Source: Epiperipatus broadwayi
Taxonomy: Eukaryota > Onychophora > Udeonychophora > Euonychophora > Peripatidae
Assembly: GCA_028023455.1 (NCBI GenBank)
Contig: JAQFVV010012423.1
Location: 8,848,269-8,912,268, forward strand
Reading direction: 5' to 3'
DNA: 64,000 nucleotides
Each line of letters starts with the position of its first letter. The first letter of the stretch is position 1. Below, in pieces: positions 22,711 through 35,524 of this stretch. A program made the position numbers and the translations under genes. The notes below the pieces were generated by a model, which did not search any database, was not told where the DNA came from, and was given only the letters and a program-made list of their open reading frames with translations.

Positions 22711-23646
22711 TCAAAACAGGCAAAATTCGCCATACAGTAGTGCCACTCAGTGCAAACCGGAGTAATCAATGGGTGCCAAAAGGCTTGTGCATAAAATTCC
22801 TATCTAGTGCCTAGTCGTCCAATATCCCCAGACTAGTTTCTAACTTGTGGATTTTATCAGAGAGGAGCTTTGGATCTGAGAGCACTGCACCTAGATCTTA
22901 GGATCCAATGCAACCCTCTAGCAGCCACCACCTTTTATCTCTACTTAACTACAAAACTATGAGTCTAAAATTGAAAACACAATATTTTCAATCCAAGCTC
23001 ATTAGTTTATATAGAAACTAGTCTGGAGATATTGGATGAGTAGGCACTAGATAGGGATTTTATGCACAAGCCTTCTAGGATCCATTGATTACTCTGGCTT
23101 GCCCTGAGTGGTATTACTGTATGGAAAGTTTTGCATTTTAATAACAGTTATCAGCAAGCATAAGAAATGTTGATCACATGATGTTTAGTGGTTTAATACC
23201 AATCCTGCCTAATAGGATAGTGGTGGCTATGGTTATTAAAGAACTAAAGACACCAAATGTATGGGTACTGAACTGAGTTCAGACCTATATGACTACATAA
23301 GCTAATGAGTGTAGATTGAAAATATTATTATGTTTTCAATTTTAGACTCATAGTTTTGTACTTACGTAGAGATAAAAGTTGGCTGCTAGAGAGTTGAATT
23401 AGATCCTAAGATCTAGGTGCAGTGCTCTCAAATCCAAACTCCTCACTGATGAAATCCACAAGCTAGAAACTAATCTGGGGACATTGGATGAGTAGGCACT
23501 AGATAGGGATTTTATGCACAAGCCTTTTGGCATCCATTTATTACTCTGGCTTACACTGAGTGGCACTACCGTATGAAGAGTTTTGCCTGTTTAATTAACA
23601 GTTATCAGCAAGCATAGGAAATGGTGATAATATGATGTTTAGTGGT
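22711..23646 (+). mobile_element. Snap-back F repeat, composite copy
   Basis: The flanking direct repeat TTTCCCAATAATC (22698-22710 and 23647-23659) marks a 13-bp target duplication. Inside are a left arm (about 22717-22845), a body and an inverted right arm (about 23015-23140), then a single-sided tail (TAACAGTTATCAGCAAGC... to TTTAGTGGT). A second, partial unit in opposite body orientation follows (23195-23590) with the same tail again (23594-23646). It has no coding capacity. It looks like a retroposon whose RNA folds back on itself. Confidence 0.7.
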
Positions 23647-24012
23647 TTTCCCAATAATCTTGATATTATGTGATCAAAATAAAAACATGGGGTGCTCTAA
23701 ATTTAAAAATGAGGGACAGATGTCTATCCTCATAATAATGAAATATTTTTTTGCGCAACCTGAAAACCAAATAGGAGAAAGGCTGGCTATTTATATAATC
23801 ACTAGGAGTCAATGTCGACTTGATGGCACTGTTGTGAACTTTTCTATATTTTCAGAATGTAAATTATGAAGTCTAGTAGTCTCACAATATAAATTTTATA
23901 CGTAATATATAATTCCTTTCCAGAAATATTCTACAGTATTAATATTTTATAACTGCATTTTTCTCTTAAAGGAACATCATTCCTTTGGTAATTCTCTATA
24001 GAAGCTTTATAT

Positions 24013-24264
24013 GATGATTCATCATCATCAACCATTATCAATCCACTGCAGGATGAAGGTCTCTCCAAGTCCAATCCATCTTTTTCAATCTTTAGCTTCT
24101 CTTCACCACATCACCCCTGCACACTTTATTTCATCCATCCATCTCACATGTGGTCTCTTTCTGGGTCTTTTACAATTTCTTGGAATCCAGTTTAAAATTT
24201 CAATTGTCCATCTATTATCATCTCTTCTAGCAATACGTCCAACTCCACTTCAGTCTTTTAATTT
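24013..24264 (-). pseudogene. 3' end of an EEP-RT LINE (RTE-like)
   Basis: On the minus strand the sequence reads LKRLKWSW...RIARRDDNRW, then WIPRNCKRPRKRPHVRWMDE, the C-terminal tail of invertebrate endonuclease-reverse transcriptase LINEs (WxGHxxRxxDxRW...RxRGRPxxRWxDD). It ends in an ATGATGATG tail. It is 5' truncated and frameshifted. It is closely similar to 58880-59110 and lies in intron 1 of sulfotransferase gene 2. Confidence 0.75.
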
Positions 24265-24484
24265 ATTTTTATTATATATATTGAATATATGATGATTACT
24301 AAACATGATATAAATATTCAGGTATTTTAATACTACCTACTAATATTTTAGGGTAATTAATTCAAGTCAATCAACTGATCATTTTTTTGTAAATAAAAAA
24401 AACATTTAATCTTATTTAAATAAATGCTTATTCATTTTTATCTTTAGGAAAAACAAAATAGTTTGATATTAATAAATGACCAAC

Positions 24485-24767
24485 CTGATTTAGGAAATGT
24501 TATAACATAAATGTCATCCGGCCTGGTGATAAAATTAAAAAAATCGTCTTTAAATTCTATTAAATTAGCAGGCAAAATCCATCCTTTATAATTTACATTT
24601 TGACAGGCGTATGCAGCGTTTGCCGAATAATTAGCATCAAGCGGTTTTAAATACCAGCCTTCGCGATGAAGTCTGTCTGATTTTTGTTTATTTTTTCTAT
24701 TCTCATACCATATATAAAACATAGAAATGGTTCCCACAGTCACAGCAACTGTTATAAATGAATGCAT
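24485..24767 (-). CDS. Sulfotransferase gene 2, first coding exon
   Basis: The ATG at 24767 opens a 94-codon exon. Residues about 4-20 are hydrophobic (FITVAVTVGTISMFYIW) and are followed by a basic stretch (ENRKNKQKSDR), a plausible signal anchor placing the enzyme on a membrane. The SULT N-domain follows: YKGWILPANL, then RPDDIYVITFPKS and a split Gly codon at a GTTGGT donor (24484-24483). The break inside the 5'-phosphosulfate loop is in the same codon and phase as the start of exon 2 of gene 1. This is therefore the first exon of a separate, similarly built paralogue about 13 kb downstream on the same strand. Reading past the donor gives only 12 unrelated residues and a stop. No later exon was found between here and position 1. 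Confidence 0.87.
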
Positions 24768-26550
24768 ACTATTTGAAAAATAAATCCGGCAAAAAAGATT
24801 TCAAAATGAATAGGTGAAAAAAAAAATCACAACTTTCTATTGAAATTAATTACAAATAATAAAACTTTTGAGCTCAAATATAAGTTAAAATATATTTAAA
24901 ACAGTTTCCATCTAATATTATTTCAATTTATTCACGACCTGCCAAGATTAAATTCTTCTTTAACTACTGGGACATAACTGAGTTCAATAAAATATTACGG
25001 TGTTAGAGCAAGTAAAAGGTCATTGATATTTCTAATGTGAAGGTCTTATCATAAACGAAAACTTGAAAAACTTTGATAGTGATAACAGGGTTAAAGTGCT
25101 TCGATTTAGATTAACAAAATAAAATTATTTTCTTTATACTATATATTTGATTATAAATTTATTTAACGCACATTGATTGTGGTTAAGACCTGTAGAGGTC
25201 CCCATCTTCGCATTTTCAAGCGCACATTGCTTGAGGTTTATTGCCTTGGTAAATATTACTATATATTTAAGTAAATTATTAATTACGATTTATTTAGTTC
25301 GTTGTGAATTTTTGCAAGATTCACAATCATCTTTTAAAAGATTTGTAATGAACGAAATAAGGAAATGGATTTGCTTGTGACTTCAATTAAAATGAGTCTT
25401 TCAATTTTGCCATTGCCTACATAAATTGAAGCTATTAACTACTGAACGTAGAGGTGTACCGCAAAATTAGGACAAATATGAAAAGTTTTCCAGATATTAA
25501 GCAAACTTGGGGTTTGTTTTCCAAAGAGTCAGTTAATAGTTCATATCTAGTTTGCCTATAAATTGATAAATGAATATCTAGCTACTCTTAACTAAAGAGT
25601 GAAATAAGAAAGGAAAACTTTAATCTGTTATCGCATGATCTGATAACATCTTTTCTTTTATTTTTCTGTAGAAAGATATTGGATAAGTCATTGCTCTGCA
25701 GTAAACTATTTAATTTATATTATCTTAGTCTGATTTTGTATCATTTTTTAAACATAAGCATAGCAACCATGAATGGTCTTGAATATGTTAACGAAATTCT
25801 GGTAGCATCTAGGAACATCTAATCCAACTTATTTTACAGGTGAGATTGGCCAAAAAGGTTCTTTCGATGCAATCTTATCACTTAAATTTCAATTCTTGCA
25901 TTAGTTAAAATGCTTCCTGGTAAAAATTTCAGAAGGGTATTGTATATGCATTTCCAAAAGTTTTTATCAGAACAATGATTTTCATATAAAAATAAGAATA
26001 TGCAAATGCTAAAGAAGTTCTTCATAGGAGATTGTCCTTAAAAATGATTTTAGATTTTAACCTTTGATAGATGAGAAAAATTCCTGTATCAATACAATAT
26101 TTTTTTAATTACTTAAGAGATACAAGGTTGAATATATTATCGTAATGGGATTAAAAATAATTTTGTATATTTTTCTAGATTAAACCTTTTTAATTTTGAG
26201 GCATGGGGAATATCATCAATACAACTTAATTTCTTGCTTTCCGCTTTTGAAGATACCTAAATCCTGTAGGATAATTTTTGATAAATTTTATGATTATTAC
26301 AATTATTATTCTCATCACTTAAATATTTCAATTAGAAAAAGTCAAATTTTTAGATTTTTTTTCCCCATTTAATTCTTTTAAACAGAGACTAATTTTCTAA
26401 ACAGAAATCAGATTAATAAAAAATGATAAATTTCCATCTTAATGGACAGTTAAAAAACACACAATCACTTTGTCTTGATTTGACTTGTTCTAAATAAAAT
26501 CATCTCTAGCTAAAGGATTTTTGAAAAGATTATTCTTTAAAAAAAAAAAA
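24768..26550. other. Upstream region of sulfotransferase gene 2; no gene seen
   Basis: The promoter of gene 2 should lie in the first part of this interval (minus strand). No clear TATA or initiator stands out against the AT-rich background. The 67-codon frame at 25177-25380 matches nothing I know. Confidence 0.45.
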
Positions 26551-26560
26551 AAAAAACCAA

Positions 26561-27015
26561 TATGACAATTTTTGTAGATTACTGTTTTTTATGGGTTTAT
26601 TTTGTCTTCAAACCAAATTTTTGGGTTTGCAAAAGTAATTTTAAAAATTAACTTAATCTTCCAAAAAAGTTTAAATAATAAGTAATAACTACAAGGTTTT
26701 TCTTATTTTTTAAGACAATCAAGATCATATGTTCTGTTTTTATTAAGGTGCATTAGATAAACCCTACACTTTTGTTTTAAAAACCCAATATTCATTGACA
26801 ATTTTTGTAGAGTTTTTTTTAATGGATTATATGATTGCTATAGTTTTGTCTTCAAACCAAATTTTTAGGTCTGTGAAAATAATATTGGAAACTAACTTAA
26901 TCTTTAAAAAAGGTTAAATAATGATAATAACTACAAGGTCTTTCTTATTTTAAGACAATCAAGAGCATATCTTCTGTTTTTATTAAGCTTCATTAGATAA
27001 AATTCTACACTTTTG
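26561..27015. repeat. Tandem duplication, two units of about 215 bp
   Basis: GACAATTTTTGTAGA...CTTCAAACCAAATTTTT...AACTACAAGGT...ATTAGATAAA...CTACACTTTTG occurs at 26561-26774 and again at 26794-27015 with an offset of about 233 bp and about 15 percent divergence. Confidence 0.8.
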
Positions 27016-27795
27016 CTTTATTTTTATAATTTTGTCAAATTTGAGTGCATTTATATTCACCCAATATGCATAAAAGAAACAAAAATCTTTTACTAATTTT
27101 TGTAAAAAAAAAAGTTTCTCTTTATATGTCAGTAATTGTCAATTTATTAAAGAGTTTTATTTATTAAGTTCTGATCTGGAGTAAATTGTTTTTGTTATTA
27201 TCAAAGAATGAATTAACAATTGATTCAGAATTATTTATTCCTTCACAGCAAGAGAGGTTGGAAGATAATTTTAGTCATCATTCCATTCAGTGAGTGACTT
27301 TCAACTATGGGTATAGGATTTTAAAGAATGCTAACTTAGTTTATGTTAATAAAGAAAAGGTGGGTTGCTTTTTAGTAAGAAATAAGCTATTATTTGTTGA
27401 TATAAAATATTCAAATTAAGTTGTATTCCATCTATGTGAATATAATATTTTCTCATCCTTACCATTATAAAGGAAGACTATATCAACTAAAAAATGAAAA
27501 TCTGCCACATTCACAATGGAAAATTTGTTAGCATTTGTTAGAAAATCAGCACATTAGAATCATCTTAAATATGTGTCATATTAAATACCCAATGATGGTA
27601 ATTACTATATCATTCAAATTATTTTCATTCATTAGGAGTTACTTTGCTGTTTTGTGGTGGATAAATAGTGGCTTTCTTTTATAGATAATTCTGCAAGTAG
27701 TGTATATTTGATATATGAAAACAATTGTCTTCCATGAAAAAAATGATTTTATTTTGTAATGAACATCTAGATAATAAAAAAATAACAGCATGTTT

Positions 27796-28332
27796 TAACT
27801 GAAACACAGGCTTATTATATACCTGTGTCTATATATGTAAGATATAGGGTATATGAGCACAGACTTTCACACTACCCACCATTCTCCACTCTATCTCATA
27901 ACACTGATACACTCGAATACATATATGTCGAAAAGATAAATAATCACCAATATACATATTTCATGCTAAACCAGCAATCATCAGTTGGTCCAGATTACCA
28001 TTTCTACACATATATACCATAAGTGATCAGATATATATTAAGATAGCCAATGTTCATACTTTAATGGACAGGCTTCAATTTACTCCACACTCCAACCCTT
28101 CAACCGTCCACCCAATTGAAAATCTGATGATGGAACGCTCAAAGGCCACCCTGAGGCTGAGATTCTTGTCACACCCATGTTGACCTAAGGTCAATCTGAC
28201 CCCTCATATACAGGGCATAATCCATTTAATACATATACAAGGGATGGGCAGACATCTCTACTATGTAATAACTGAAACATAGGCTTATTATATACCTGTG
28301 TCTATATATGTAAGATATAGGGTATATGAGCA
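27796..28332. repeat. 64-bp direct repeats flanking an S repeat
   Basis: Positions 27796-27859 and 28269-28332 are the same 64 bp with one mismatch (GAAACACAGG against GAAACATAGG). They enclose the S copy at 27860-28268. Confidence 0.88.
27860..28268 (-). repeat. S family interspersed repeat
   Basis: This is the reverse complement of the family member at 4081-4450. Shared blocks are listed there. It has GC-richer sequence than its surroundings (28080-28220) and no ORF of note. Confidence 0.65.
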
Positions 28333-28334
28333 TG

Positions 28335-29465
28335 TTTTGTACTTTAATAAAATAGATATTATCAAAAATGTTTTTGCAATTCAAATTCTTTGATTTTGTT
28401 TTTTTTATTCTTATAAAAATGATATCTCAAGTAGTGGAAATGTAATATATGCTGTTATCATTAATTAATGTCGTAGCTTTCTTAGCTATGTGTAAATAAT
28501 AATTCTATGTATGGAATATATTAATACTACCATCAATTTAGATAAGATTTATTAGTTTGCATAATTAATTCTAAAATGCTAAATGATCTGAGTAATAAGT
28601 CAAAATAATCATATTATAGAAACTGCATATTTACTTAGTGTTTTCCTGAAGGTTTGTGATGGTGGTGTTTTAGTTGTATATTGGACTATTTCCCATTGTT
28701 TAATATAAATGTTAAATATCTTCAGAAAAATTTAACTTTATTTAAATATTCCAAATACATCAACTGTTAATAATAGCACACAATGTATCTGCAATATTTA
28801 AATAACATTCAACACTTATGTTAGATAATGGAAATAGTGCAATATATAAATGCATATTTACTTATTTTTGAAATAAACTCACTTAAAATCTGGTTGAAGT
28901 AATTAAAGAATAAGTTACAATCAACAAAAATTGATCACTGTCATTGATAGGCTGCCATTATTTATCAACATCTAAACTTAATTTATTTTAGTATCTCTAT
29001 ATGTTAGCTGCATGTTGAACATCAATGAGTTCTTTGTCATATTGATAAGAAAAAAAAAAATTAATCAAAAAACATTTATTATAATTTTCTGGTTATATTG
29101 TTTAAAAGGTCATGATATGCATCAAAATGACCAGTTAAGCTAGGAATTGAACCAAAAAACCCTAGTTCCTGTATGCATTACTTTACAATTATTATAAAAT
29201 CTTCAGAAGTACTGTTATGAAGAAAAGGGTTGAAAGATAAATAAGATTTTAGTTTGTCATATCAAATTTAATTTGATTAATTGGGTTTTTAAACTGAGTG
29301 ATAGACAAAGAAAAGTATAACAAGTTTACCTAGCAATAAAATATTCCAATAATAACTCTAAAGTTATATATATGAAAAAGCAAAAATACCTCCAGCATTC
29401 AAATAAAAAAATTCACTGATTGAAAACAACTTGATATTATGCCTGGTGAAGTAATTAATTAATTT
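28335..29465. other. AT-rich stretch without recognisable features
   Basis: I see no ORF, exon or repeat boundary that I can support. Confidence 0.5.
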
Positions 29466-29479
29466 TATAACTGCTTTAT

Positions 29480-31292
29480 GTTCTTCTTAAATAGCCACTA
29501 TACATTGCTTGTGGTGCTGTTCTTGTGTAAAAACACAGAATAATACTGCTTTCACAGCCGAATGTACGGCTAATACACCACTACGATCGTAGTAGCATTT
29601 AGCAGCCACATGATGTGGCCGAAACTACCAATCAGTAAGAGCCGTTTATTCTGCCCTGTCCGAACCTATGGCTAATACAACACTATGATCATAATAACCA
29701 TTTAATTGGGCTGCATGATGGTGTCACTTTCTATATATATGCACAGAAATGTTCTGCCCAGCTTTGTGTGGCTTTCTATGCATACGATCAGTAATGGCAC
29801 TTTGCTACCATTTAATCTGAGACTTTGTGTACTGGAACATCTTAGAACTGTTGAAATGTTGTTCTAAATGGTTTTCCCTAGAGCCCTACTGACATAGTAT
29901 TATCTACTACTAATTGTCAGTGTATCAGAAATGCTTCTCTATGCAGTGTGGAAGTGTTTTAAACTTGAAAACAGCTCTGCGACAGCACGATTGCAGGTGT
30001 TTATGAAAAAGTCCCATTTTGGCCATGACTCGTATGAGAAAAACAAAATGGCTGAAAGCAATAGCGTAATGATTTAACTGGGTACGTTCCAAACACAGAA
30101 GCTGATGCAGTTGCCTTTCTACAGGCTCAAAACATCCTGCCATATGTCAATCAATGTTGATGGGGTAGAGCTACACAAACTTGGCAGTTTGTGTGCACTC
30201 ACTAATCTTCAAAGTCATTTCTGGCTGTTTGTTTCTTTCAATTGTTGTAGGTAGTCAAATATTCTTCAAAAATGTTAGACTTTCCACTTTTCAGCCAAAA
30301 ACATTTTCTTATTAATTATAGTCATACGTCATTAATAAATTAATTTTTTTCAACGAATCTGTTTTGTTGTTGTGATGAATTTGCAAGGCAATCAATTCAA
30401 AAGTTTTTTTTTTTTTTTTTTTTTGGTATTGTTCATTTTGTTTTTCTTTAACCTTTAATTTAATATTACAACCAGACTGTCAGTGTTGAAGGGTAGGAGG
30501 TGGAGGAAATTAGGCCAGCTTAAAACAAACAAAAACAGTCTTTGATTCTTTATTATAAATAAAAAGAAAGTGGCCTTTTTTGGGGGTAACTACTGTAATA
30601 AGAAGATAAACAAAAAAGAAAAGGTGAAAGCAGGAAAATAAAATAAGCAGAGTCTGATTAATTACTGGAAAAAAAAGTCCACTTTTAAGAGTACATCTGT
30701 TGTAGTATTATTAAAATAAAAAAAAGAAGCTGCCTCTGCTTAATTACTATAAAATAAATTACGCTTTTCGAAATGCATTACCTGTACATTGTAAGCTGAC
30801 TTACTGTTATTATCAAAAAAAGGCATATTAAAAAGACCCCCCCCCCTTTTTGTTAAAAATAAAAATACAACAAAATAGCTTTTTTTAAAACATGTAATCT
30901 AATTACAAAAAAAATAAGCCACCATGTAAGATAACTAAAAAACTAATTACCAAAAAAACACTGCTTTTTTTAAAAAAAAAAAATAAAAATAAGGTACTTT
31001 TTAAAAAAAAATAAAGGTGTATTATTTAAAAAAACACCACTTTTTTTTATAAAAAGAAAAAAAAAGATGCTTTTACCCCCCCCCCCCCCAGAATAACATA
31101 CATTTTTAAGGGAAAATTTTTTTTTTTAAAAACCAAAAAAAGAAAAGAATAATGTACATTTGTAAGGAAAAAAACTATTAAAAAATAACGTAAATTGTTT
31201 AAGAATCGACAGGTCCGGGAACGTTATATCGCTATGTTTTTGCACAGAAACAGCACCACCAAGCGATGTACAGTGGCTATTTAACAAGTACC
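29480..31292. mobile_element. TIR DNA transposon, non-autonomous, 1.8 kb
   Basis: Inverted ends 29480-29538 and 31233-31292 share TTAAATAGCCACTNTACAT and TGGTGCTGTT.CTGTG.AAAA. They are bordered by a 9-bp duplication, CTGCTTTAT, at 29471-29479 and 31293-31301. The interior has degenerate repeats of about 100 bp (29555-29830) with small palindromes (CTACGATCGTAG, GCCACATGATGTGGC), then long A/T runs and two C runs (30837-30846, 31076-31090). A 72-codon minus frame (29925-30143) matches no transposase I know. Ends beginning with G and an 8-9 bp duplication are compatible with a Merlin-like group, but this is unproven. Confidence 0.65.
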
Positions 31293-31309
31293 CTGCTTTA
31301 TTTTTAAAA

Positions 31310-34300
31310 TGCCAATTATTTATAAATTACTAAATTGATAACTAAGCCTTATAAAACATAAGAAACATGTCCACCAATTTAGTATTGTTTATTTATAACA
31401 TTCCTAATTTTAATTTAGTCAGAAAAAATGTTGATTGCAAAATTTGTTCATCCTAGAAACATCACAATGAATGAAAGCAAAAAATATAAATCAATTTCAA
31501 TATGTCCAACATATTGGCTTAAATCCTCAACAGAATAATAAATAAAATTAAGACTAAAAACATGGTTAAAACTGTTTGAATTAAGGAAAATGTCATTTTC
31601 CAAAAATGACATTGAATAATCTAAATAAAATAAAAAAATCATGAAATCAAACCACTTCCTTACAATGCAAATGAGCAATTAACTAAACATAATTATGAAG
31701 AAATTTGAACTCTTGTAGCTAGAAATCTGCAGATTAGAAGAAATGTCATTACTAATATATTAACAACTAATGATGAAAAGATATTAACTTGGCCAAGACT
31801 CCAAAAGTGACAGCATTTTTCTTGATTCATGTAATTAAATAAATACATGTTCAGTTGCTTGGGATATCATATGGTGTTTAAGTACCCAATTGTCAGATTG
31901 AGTCCATAGTTCCATTTAATTATTTTCAGCTTCATTCATCTAGGAAATCTTTAATTTTTGTGTCTGCCATTTCATCCAATACAGAACAGAGTCAAAGTTG
32001 GCCATCCAATTCATCATATGACATTTCATATATTGTGCGACAAAAAGGGTTAATCCTTTTCCATATTTTATATCTTAAGAATCTGAAAAAAATAAATAAA
32101 TCTTATATTGATTTTAGTAATACAAGCAAAAGTCTAATTTAACTGGTCCATAAGTTAGTTGAAGACAAACAGAATGAGGGTATGAGTGTGCAAGGTTCAA
32201 ACCTTTAATGATCACAAGTTATATTAAGAATTAAAAAATCTGATTTTAGTAATGACAGGAAGGATTATTCATATTCATTAATTTTAAAATGCAAATTCAA
32301 TGAAAAATTATCCTAGGGCTCAAATTGATATTTAAAATGAAAATGTATTTACAAAAACCAACAACTTCAAAGTTAATCTTATCCTGGCTATTGGAAAAAT
32401 GAAAGATGTTGAGCTTTATATTTTAAATCTTGGTAGATTATCATGCACATTAGGCATAGACAATCCACTCAACACTTTAAGTGCTAATAACTAGGTTGCG
32501 TATCTTCATTTGAAATTTTACTATAGTTTATAAGTTACTAAATAAAGAAAACAATTCAAGATGAAATGTTTAATTAAAAAATGCTTATTTTGTTTTGAAT
32601 AAATCTCAAATAAATGAAACATTATTTATTAAAATTTAAAAAAATATTTTGTTAAATTATATGAATGACAATGCTTTATTGAAATCAGAAGAAAGAACTC
32701 ACATGTTCAAAATTAGTGTTTAAAAATATAGCCTGCATTGTTTGTTATTATAGAGATAGAAACAATTTTCAGAAGGAAGAACACATACTTTCTTTTCTTT
32801 AAAAAGTTTGTATTTTAACCTTACATTATTCTATAAATAAATTCTGAACTTGCAATAAAAAATGCATTGTGAGTAGAAAATCTTGGAAAGGGACATGGAT
32901 TCCTCCCATTTAGTATCTATGATATAAATAGAATGATTAACAACAAAATGATATCCTGATTCCCATGGATCTAAGATGGCAAAATCTACTTGGATTGTAA
33001 TATTGACAAAAGAAAATAAATGAATAACATTCAAATTAAAATATCTCTGGAACTTTATATATGTGTGGTAGCATGAAGATGCCAAAGGAACTGCTGCGAA
33101 ATAATAAAATAAAATAAAAATCAAAGTTTTATAGTAACAGATGCTTATAAAAAGAAAAATCATTTATCAACAACAGTTAAAAGTAAAATGGTAATATTTA
33201 TGAAATCTTCTAAATAGTATGTATGTCATTCAATAATTTAGATAATAATAATCAAGTAAAAAGTAAAAAATCAACTAAAATACAAATAGTATTTGCATAA
33301 CTTAGTTTAAAATTCTAAATAACTTTATAAAAAAAATTACTACTTGGTTCTTATTCTTTTAAAAGGAAATAATATTAAGAATTTTCCATATATTTTTATT
33401 TGCATGAAAAAGAATTTACAGTTAACCCTTTCTTGACTATATGCATTGGAAATTTTAATTATAAATTATATATCAAATTTTACTATAGTGAGGGTGAACT
33501 ATGAGTGTATTATAAATGTACATTATATAATGTTTATTTATTTTAACCACTACAAATAAATTAATGTTTATCTTAATAAATTCATACTGTTATTATTAAC
33601 CTAGGATTTTGATTTACTACTGTATGAACCAATTTTATCTTATTCTATAGTTTAATCCAGGTGATATCTCATTATCTAGTAAAACATTATTTAGTAAATT
33701 TTATCTTCTTTGCCAAGAGAGCATTCATTGTGCTCATTGGTGCTCTTTACAAATTTATGAGCCCATTGTACATGTAGATATGAATTATTATAAAGTTATT
33801 TCTGATCAATTCAATTTATTTGTTATACTTTAAATTGCCTGAAAATGTTCAAATATGTAATACATAAGTGGAGAAAAACACTTGGTTCACAATTTATTTA
33901 TTATGTGTGGCTGCCCAAATCCATGAGGCATTTGCATGGCCAGCTAGCCATGCTCAGGTATAATATTTTATTGTATTCATGATTACCCAAATATGCAAGC
34001 TATTCCCAGTGATCAGCATTTATTTTAGTTTTACATATTGGCTCATCCAACTTCCATAGAAGTAAATATTGCTATTCATGAGAATGTTGCTTCATTATTG
34101 TTGTTCTTATGTATATCTTAGAGATTAATTTCCTTTACAATATATAGCTGTTGTACATAATTGTTTTATTATTTATTATAATTTATAAAAAAGAACAGCA
34201 TAGCGGACTTCATTAGTATCCTTTCTTGATGAAAAAACAAAACATATACTGTGTTTCTGAAAATGACAGGAAGTAAATTAATGATATATTGATTCTTTAT

Positions 34301-35520
34301 CTGGAGATGGCAAGAAACATTCAAACTGTGATATTTTCTATTACATCAAAAAAAAAAAAAAAAGCATTTATTCCTTTAAACTGTGATGCTGGCAAAGATT
34401 TGAGAATATTGTGAATGGAAAGAAAATGAATAAGAAGATACTTGATAAGATTAAATTCTTGCTTGAAGCATAAATGAATGGTTTACTAGTTCTACTTTGG
34501 TCGTATAAAGAAATGAGAAAAATGTATAAATATAAAAAAAACTGATGGTGAAAGAGATGCCAATAATGCTGCAGATGGATTTCCATCATCACAATAAAAA
34601 ATTAAGCATTCACAAGTCATACTGAAAAAATGCTATTCATGTGATTGCTGAAATCAACATTGGAACATTACTGTCTCTTTGCATCTAATACTCAATACTA
34701 GTCTTTTAAAATAAATATTCTGATCTCAAAAAAAAAAAGATTTTCATGAATACTAATAAAACAAAGCTCCCAAAAACAGAATGATAAAAAAAGATAAGGG
34801 AAAAATAATTGACAACTAAAAATTTTAAAGAAAAAAATTACACAGTTACAATGGCATAATCCAGCAATGAATTAATAACTTTCTACAATCCAGATGAAAT
34901 TACAATTCTACTATGTATAAAGAAAATGATTTGTATAGCACACATGCTACAATAAAATTATCACATGTAATCTCAAGTCTTAAAATTTTGTCCTTATAAT
35001 ATGTTTTTATTCTAACTGCAAATTTTAACATATATACAATTACCAATAATGGTGTCAAATGTAAACATACAGTGATTTAATCAAAAGATTAGAAAAGCAT
35101 TCCTTTGTGATGGAATAAAATTACTGTAATTAATTTTTACATCAAGAAAATATTTTATAATTGCATTTATGAATCTTTTTATAAAAATATTTAAACTTAA
35201 TTTTTTAATAAAGAAAATTTTTTTATGAATATATTTTGATTATTAAACATTTGAAACATGCATTTTTTTATAACTCATGTGAAAACATTTTGATACAATA
35301 AATTTAATTATAAAACACCATATAGATATAAATAATATATCCAAGGAATATATCAAAATACAAATATATGCAACAAAGTTGATTAATCAAACCACATACA
35401 ATGTGTAGAAAAACCTAGCAACCATTTTGTCATTAAACAATACTTCATTCCAGAACAAAGATCTTATCAGATAATCCTGAAAATTAATATTAGTTTCCTT
35501 CTAGCATCAACATGGTAATC
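31310..35520. other. AT-rich intergenic stretch
   Basis: Several frames of 60-110 codons (for example 32831-33163, minus) have the composition of chance AT-rich ORFs and no motif. No feature is supported. This lies between the TIR transposon and the repeats at 35.5 kb. Confidence 0.5.
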
Positions 35521-35524
35521 TTTA

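Noticed and set aside
24444-24484. Frame continuing past exon 1 of sulfotransferase gene 2
   Set aside because: It reads a short unrelated tail and stops. The GT donor after the split Gly codon fits the gene 1 structure instead.
32831-33163. 110-codon minus-strand ORF
   Set aside because: Composition (Ile, Phe, Tyr) matches chance in AT-rich DNA. It has no motif, no splice context and no repeat association.
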